From positions 67,751,464 to 67,815,463 of the forward strand of contig NC_089224.1 of assembly GCF_963924675.1 (NCBI RefSeq): DNA of 64,000 nt, read 5' to 3'. The notes beneath the pieces are model-generated. The model was not told the DNA's origin. It worked only from the letters and a program-made list of their open reading frames with translations, and did no database searches. The stretch is from Phocoena phocoena (lineage: Eukaryota; Chordata; Mammalia; Artiodactyla; Phocoenidae). Position 1 is the first letter of the stretch. Every line of letters starts with the position of its first letter. Below are positions 58,382 through 64,000 of this stretch, one piece after another. Both the position numbers and the translations under genes were made by a program.

Positions 58382-59101
58382 AAACCTGTTCTTTTTCTAT
58401 GTGGTATCTGAAACCTTTTCATAATTCAACAGCCCATTTCAAAGCAATTTGACTCACAAAAGTCTAATCAGAGGGAAAGGTTAAACCCTCTTTCCCTAGT
58501 TCTAAACTTAATACCAAGCAGGTGAGTATATCTAAATAGCTAACTTTCCCATGGTAATTAACAGTAGACTTACCTTCACCCTTGAACCACTGACAAAGGC
58601 TGTGTCCTTGACCAAGCTTGAATCAGGCTCCTTTAGGTCCTTTTTCTGATGAGGCCCCTGACCTTGGACTCTGTCCTTGGCCTTTTTAATTCAGTTTTCA
58701 CAAAACTCCAGTTTAGTGAAAACTCCCCATCCTTGATATCTAATCAAATTTCTCATCCCCCCCCCCCCGCCCCCGTTCTCAGGTATCTTATTACCCTGGG
58801 CCACCTGCTGCAAAACTCCCTTCAAGCCAGCATCCCTCTACCCCTGCATCCCCACCCTGCTCCTTGGGTATAACTCCTCACTTTTCCTTGGTGTATTTGG
58901 AGTTGCACTCCATCTCACTCCCCTACTACAAAACTCCATTATAATAGCCCCCTTGAATTAAGTCTACCGTACCATCTTAACAAGTGTCCTGAATATTTCT
59001 TCTTTAACACCACGCTCACAAGTGTAATATTCTCTTTGTAGCTAGCCCTCACCAAAATAATGATATTGGTAAAATGAATAAACTTTCAGACATATGAGAG
59101 C
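58382..59101. other. Unassigned sequence
   Basis: No gene recognised. A C-run (58759-58775) is the only landmark. Confidence 0.45.

Positions 59102-59143
<42 letters not shown>
59102..59143 (+). repeat. (CA)n microsatellite
   Basis: An uninterrupted run of about 20 CA units. Confidence 0.98.
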
Positions 59144-59145
<2 letters not shown>

Positions 59146-61149
59146 AACAAGGAGGGCAGGATTTGTTTAAAATAGTATTATCTCACTAAGCAAACTCAGA
59201 AATTCAATGACTAGATAGATTCTACTGGCTCTGACTTGCTAACTTAAGTATGGAAATAGTTAATGTAAAAAGTTAAAGAAAGCCAGGGTGGAGTCATTCT
59301 TCTCCCTCCTCATCCTTTACTTCCAAAGTTACTAATCTTTAAGTCTTTCATTGGTTACCCTTATGCTTCATATTCATCATTTACCTTCTGTAAACAGATA
59401 AAGGACCAAATAAAATTTAAAGGAACTCTCAGGTTATTTCAATCAAATAGGTAGCAGCCATACAGGTATTAAGTTGATAAATTAGAAGTTGACTGTCCAA
59501 AATACCCAACAATTATACTTGTCAGTAGATTTTAAATATATTTTAGATATCACATTAAAAATTTATAACTGAAATCAACAAATTAACTCATTGCAAGGAA
59601 TTGGAAATAAGACACAGTAAGTATAGATCATCAGTATAATAAAATCATACTCCCACCAGCAAAAAAAAAATAATTGGGGGTTTGTAATTGAACTTTTTCC
59701 TCTGGATAAAACTGCACAGGAAGCCCCCAATCCTTATGATTCCTAATCTTGTTTATATATCATCTATCCACTTGGATTCTTACTTAACCTTGCTGGCATA
59801 TGCTTTCAATATAAAGCTGCAACAAAGGAAAGCTATAATTACCAAATCTCTTCCTTTCAGCTATTGAAATAAGGTGATTTACAGAAATGCAGGACACCGT
59901 AAACAAAAGGGATTTTCCAGTGCTCACAGAGCACAGCTTCCAGGAAGATGCTGGAACAAATACACCTTTTTGCGGCCAAGACCCTGGGCCTGGAATCCAA
60001 ATGGATTATATGTTTCAGAGCCAGGTAGAGTTACTCATCTAGTCTCCGTGTTCTGAGAACATTGCTTAAGCAGGAGGAAAATCACAGTATTATTCATAAC
60101 CTTCCTGAAGATGGTCAAAAGGGACTCTATTCAAATACAAGTGCTCATATCCTGTAGATGGTAGTGACTCCATTACCCAGGGAATGATTATCCAGTTTGT
60201 TAATTTTCCAGATTTGTAACTTCCTCCAGGCTTCAATGGAATCAGCCTCATATGTAGGTGAAGTATGTAGGAGGGCAAAATTGCCTTAAAAACTAACCAA
60301 ATCAGATAAACAAAACTTCCAGCAACATATTACTTTTAGCATATGGGCACTGTGGGCAGATATTAAAATGGCCTTGCTGCCTGAGAGGGAATATGTTTCA
60401 GACACGAGGACCAATCTGACTTTGAATTAGTTTACAAAGGGCTAGCTAAGGATGCTGAGGATTGGACATGGAACACGTGAGCGATAATGGGGAATGAAAG
60501 GTACAAAGAGGGTTGGGAACATGGTCTTGCCCAGTGTGACAAGCCTGCAGCAGTGGACCCTGGGCAGTGATGAGGAGGTGGGGGTGTGACTAGAAAGAAA
60601 TGGGGTGCAGAAACATAGGAAGATTTGTTGCCAAAGGCACTCATTTTCCAAGTCCTCTAACTCAGCTTCAGCTCATCATATAAACCTTCACTCTGAACCA
60701 TCTCATTGCATGTTAGCATTTTTCCTACTTGTTAAGAAGGAAGAATGAAATGTGGGTAAAGTACCAAGAGAAAACCAGAAATGAGTTGTTTGCATTCCAT
60801 GTTAGTTTTCACCAAAAGGAACTGGAAGAGGCAAACCATGAACTGCAGTTTTCCCTCACGAGAATGGAGAGCAGAAAACTGCACACACCAGCTGCAGAAC
60901 AGGGTGCAGCCACATGTTTTCACTTCATAGTTGTCTTTCCACATTTCATAGCTTGAGTCCGTACACAGCTGTTTGCTGAGTTACGGTGCTAGTGCAAGGA
61001 AGGGCCTAAATGCAAACCTCATTCTGGATGCTCAAACCAATTCACTAAACAAGCACTGCCTGGCCTGAGGGCCTCTTTTCTAGATACAAACAACTTAGTA
61101 AGGGAAGTGTGTTAAAACTAGGAAAACTAGGGCAGCGGCTTTCATAGGG
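59144..61149. other. Unassigned sequence, 2 kb
   Basis: No gene or repeat family recognised. A 75-codon frame at 60729-60956 shows a charged, helix-like stretch but no known motif. Confidence 0.5.
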
Positions 61150-61300
61150 CATTCTCAGTGGTTCCCAAATCTCGCACTATCTCTGAAGTTTGTTTAAAAG
61201 ATACAGATTCCCTACAGCAGAAACGAACACAACACTGTAAATGAACTATACTCCAATAAAAATTAATTTAAAAAATAGATTCCCTAATCCTTAGCCCTCA
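61150..61300 (-). mobile_element. MER5-like hAT fragment, interrupted
   Basis: 'cattctcagtggttcccaaat' then 'tttaaaagatacagattccc' and, after the insert, 'taatccttagccctc' fit a MER5-type element read in the opposite sense to the others. Confidence 0.5.
61215..61276 (+). mobile_element. Very short 5'-truncated LINE-1 insertion
   Basis: Only the last about 45 bp of a LINE-1 (cagcagaaacgaacacaaca to ctccaataaaaatt) plus an A-rich tail, with the 10-bp duplication agattcccta at 61205-61214 and 61277-61286. Confidence 0.9.
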
Positions 61301-61334
61301 AAAAAAAAAAGACTAAATTAGAATACATGGTATA

Positions 61335-61925
61335 AGCAGATAAGGTAGGGGGTCCTGGGAGAAAGAGAACCAAGCATGGCTTTCTTGACATAAGAGAAGC
61401 CATTTTGGGCCTGTCATTTTGTGATCTGAGCCTGTCCACAAAGCTTGGCCTTGAACAGGTCTCAAAAATAATGAACTTAAGGGAACAAAAGAACTGTTAT
61501 CAGGCAAGAAAAGTAACAACAGCAAAGCTAACAAATCAGTTGTAAAAACTCCCAGATTTGTTTCAATGGTGAAGAGTAGCCTGAAGCACTTTCTTGAGTT
61601 GTTTTGCAGGCATTAAACCCCTCTCAGGCACTCAACCTAGGTCAACCAGAACCTACAGGACCATGATGCTGACCTTCTCTGACCTTTGTGACTTCAGTTA
61701 AAGCTGGGGACTCTTGTCAGCTGCCCAAGCCTCTTCATGAATATACATGTACCCTTAGCTTAAAACTTCCCCAATTTTGCTGTTGGAGGAGACACTGCTT
61801 TGGGAAAGATCCCCGGTGTTCTCCTTACTTGACTCAAGTAATAAAGCTTCCTTCTCCCATCTTTGGCTTGGTTGTGTCTTTTAGCTCAACACCCAGCAAG
61901 AGGCAAACCCAGTTTTCGGGTAACA
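61335..61925 (+). mobile_element. Class I-type ERV solo LTR
   Basis: 'agccattttgggcctgtcat', 'cacaaagcttggccttgaac', 'ttcatgaatatacatgtaccc', 'agtaataaagcttccttctc' (polyadenylation part) and the end 'ttttcgggtaaca'. No internal sequence follows. Confidence 0.7.
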
Positions 61926-62009
61926 AATTGCCTGGAAATCTGATTTTCTTTGTAAACAAAGCACCCAGGTTTGTTGGCTACTCTCATTTGATCCCTTTTG
62001 TAATTTTAC

Positions 62010-62105
62010 AAAAGTATTAGTAGTCCCATTTTATATATGAGAAAGCTGAGGACCAGAAGTAGGAAACTACTCGAAGTAACACTGCTAGTAAAGAGCCTTA
62101 GGTGG
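62010..62105 (-). repeat. MIR fragment
   Basis: 'cccattttatatatgagaaagctgagg' followed by 'aacactgctagtaaag' is a reverse MIR core. Confidence 0.6.
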
Positions 62106-63089
62106 CATCAGACAAAACACCCACCATACCTTCAGTAACGAACTGCATTAGACACTTCACTGTCTGGAATCTACTAACTACCCACTGAGCCATCTTCCTA
62201 AGAAGACTGTTCACATGCACATTTTTGAAGGAAGCAACAAGTTCTGGCATGGTCTTTCCCTTGTGAGAACTCCCTCCTCCTCCGACCCATATTGGAGCTA
62301 ATGATGTTCCTTGCCTCCTGAGTCTGCAGAGCCGACATTCCCCCCATCAGAAACAGATCTGGAAAAAAAAAAAAAAAGAAAGAAAAGAAACCTATCTGAC
62401 CAAAGCCTTCCTCCCACAGGAACTAGGTGTTCTGATCAGTGTAAGCTGGTGGGAGAAAGTGGAAAAAGATAAACCTCCCATGCCCTCCCAGAGTGTACCA
62501 CCCTCTTTCCTGGCAAGGACCAATTTCATTATCCCCCTAAAATCCACCCAACCCCCTCCCACCCCCTCCAAGAAGCTCATGTATTAAAAGGCTTTTGTGT
62601 ACAAAGCAAATTGCTTATATAAAATAATTCATTCTACCTTAAAAAAAATAGACCTGCAATTGCCAATCAGTACTTCGATAAATGTGAAATAACTAGGGTG
62701 AATGCAGTTCCATCCAAAAGCAAAGAAACTTATGTTGTTAGTCTGTGCAGCATGATTGTGGCTTATTGTACATTTTCCTTTAAACTCCTTAAAATAATAA
62801 AAAGAACTCACAAGGATGGATGGGATTTCATTGTAGGAACAATTGTAGCCAAAGGAATAATCCAAACAGAATTTCAGACAGTGGAGAGATTTCACGGGCT
62901 CCAAACTTTTGCCCCAGAAATAGCCAGGTACTGTGTTGTGCACCAGATCCGCCCTGCATTAGTGACCAAAAGTTGTGAGGAAGACAGTGTAGATGGAGCT
63001 GTTCAAGTTAAAAAAAATAACATTCACATTTGTTCAGATGTATTCTCTGTTAAAGAGGGAGAGAGATAACAGGGGCTTACTACGTGCTA
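62106..63089. other. Unassigned sequence
   Basis: About 1 kb. An A-rich tract lies at 62361-62388. Overlapping frames of 104-123 codons on both strands at 62629-63069 show no recognised domain, and I treat them as chance. Confidence 0.5.
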
Positions 63090-63243
63090 TGGGATTCTCA
63101 AATGTTACTGCTCATAAGAAATACCTGGGGAGCTTGTTATACAATTATATTCCCAGCTGCAATTCCCAGAGATGCCAATTCTCTGGTCTGAGTTGGGGCT
63201 TGGGATTCTGCATTTTCATCAAGTACCTCAGGTGATTCTGATG
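63090..63243 (+). mobile_element. MER5-type hAT element
   Basis: 'ttctcaaatgttactgctcataagaaatacctggggagc', 'gattctgcattttcatcaag', 'ctcaggtgattctgatgg' match the family. Confidence 0.75.
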
Positions 63244-63343
63244 GAGGTTTTTCCCTTAACTTTTCATTTTAAAAATTCTCAAGCCTTAGGAAGGTTCCAA
63301 GAACAGTACAATGAACACCAGTATACCCTTCACCAAGATCAAG

Positions 63344-64000
63344 GGTCAGCAAACTCTTTCAGCAAAGGAACACTGTTCAGGCATACATAAGAGATACTTC
63401 AGGTCTGGTTCCAGACCACTGTCATAAAGTAAATATCACAATGAAGCAAGTCACACAAATTTTTGGTTTCCCAGTACATGTTATGTTTACACTATACTGT
63501 AGTCTATTAAGTGTGCAATAGCATTGTCTAAAACAACAATGTACATTCCTTAATTTAAAAACTTTATTGCTAAAAAATGCTAATCAACATCTGAGCCTTC
63601 GGTGAGTAATCCTTTTGCAGTGGTTAACATCAAACATCACTGATCACAGATCATGATAACAAATATAATAAAAATGAAAAAGTCAGAAATATTGCAAGAA
63701 TTACCAAAATGTGAGACACAAAGTGAGTAAATGCTACTAGAAAAATGGCACTGATAGACTTGCTCCACGCAGCACTGCCCCAAACCTTCCATTTGTAAAA
63801 AACACCATATCTGGGAAACGCAATAAAGTGAAGCACAATAAAACAAGATACACCTGTAAATATTTTCAGCTTTGTAGGCCATATAGTCTCTGTGGCAACT
63901 ACTTAAACCTGCCATTGCCATATGCAAGCCATAGTCAGTATGTAAGCAAATGAGCATGACTGTCCTCCAACAAGACTTTATTAATGGACACTGAAATTTA
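63344..64000 (+). mobile_element. hAT-type element split by a Tigger element
   Basis: Left part 63344-63377 (gggtcagcaaactctttcag) and right part from about 63859 (gtaaatattttcagctttg, 'catatagtctctgtggcaac', 'gcaaatgagcatgactg') form one copy of the family seen at 13683 and 43622. It runs to the window edge. Confidence 0.85.
63378..63858 (-). mobile_element. Tigger1-derived nonautonomous DNA transposon
   Basis: Terminal inverted repeats caggcatac at the left and gatacacctg at the right, with 'gtctggttccagaccactg', 'tgtttacactatactgtagtc', 'cactgatcacagatcatgat' and 'gacttgctccacgcagcac'. These are both ends of Tigger1, with the transposase middle (about 2 kb) deleted. The frames on the minus strand do not encode transposase. 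The TA target is visible as tt/ta. Confidence 0.9.

Noticed and set aside
62629..63069. Overlapping open frames of 104 and 123 codons on opposite strands
   Set aside because: No recognised domain, no splice or promoter context, and the opposite-strand overlap suggests chance. A conservation test would be needed to revive either.

Overview
This is a gene-poor stretch of a mammalian nuclear genome, most likely from a whale or dolphin. The evidence is the set of young repeats. There are several tRNA-derived CHR-type SINEs of about 200 bp (CHR-2-like) and about 350 bp (CHR-1-like), together with LINE-1 of the cetartiodactyl type. No BovB LINE was recognised. Mammal-wide relics (MIR, L2, MER5, Tigger, MaLR LTRs) make up the older background. 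No functional host protein-coding gene, tRNA, rRNA, CRISPR array or operon was recognised. The longest open frames belong to a dead LINE-1, and most other open frames are chance or repeat-derived.

Layout. 0-5 kb: a CHR-1 SINE, a MIR, a 5'-truncated HSPA8 (HSC70) retropseudogene on the minus strand, a MaLR-type LTR and nested LINE-1 pieces. 5.2-11.2 kb: one long LINE-1 with 5'UTR-like leader, broken ORF1, broken ORF2, a 3'UTR carrying a CHR-2 SINE, and a 17-bp perfect target-site duplication at both ends. 12-13.7 kb: an ERVL pol relic (integrase then dUTPase-like part) split by an LTR in the opposite orientation. 13.7-24.2 kb: SINEs, MER5, an LTR, small tandem duplications, and an old LINE-1 split by an LTR. 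24-45 kb: mostly old LINE, MIR and MER5 relics separated by unassigned AT-rich DNA. 45.6-49.1 kb: a cluster of four LTRs from three families, one followed by a tRNA-Leu-type primer-binding site. 51-51.9 kb: a GC-rich CDC34 (UBE2R1) retropseudogene inserted inside a MaLR-like LTR. 52-64 kb: L2, old LINE-1, SINEs with clear target-site duplications, a CA microsatellite, another LTR, and a Tigger element nested in a hAT element at the right edge.

The parts do not form a pathway. They record successive insertions whose nesting gives relative ages. I found no convincing undescribed biological system. The most informative items are the nested insertions, the two processed pseudogenes, the LTR cluster and the short recent tandem duplications. 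Family names are from memory of consensus sequences, and boundaries without a stated target-site duplication are approximate.
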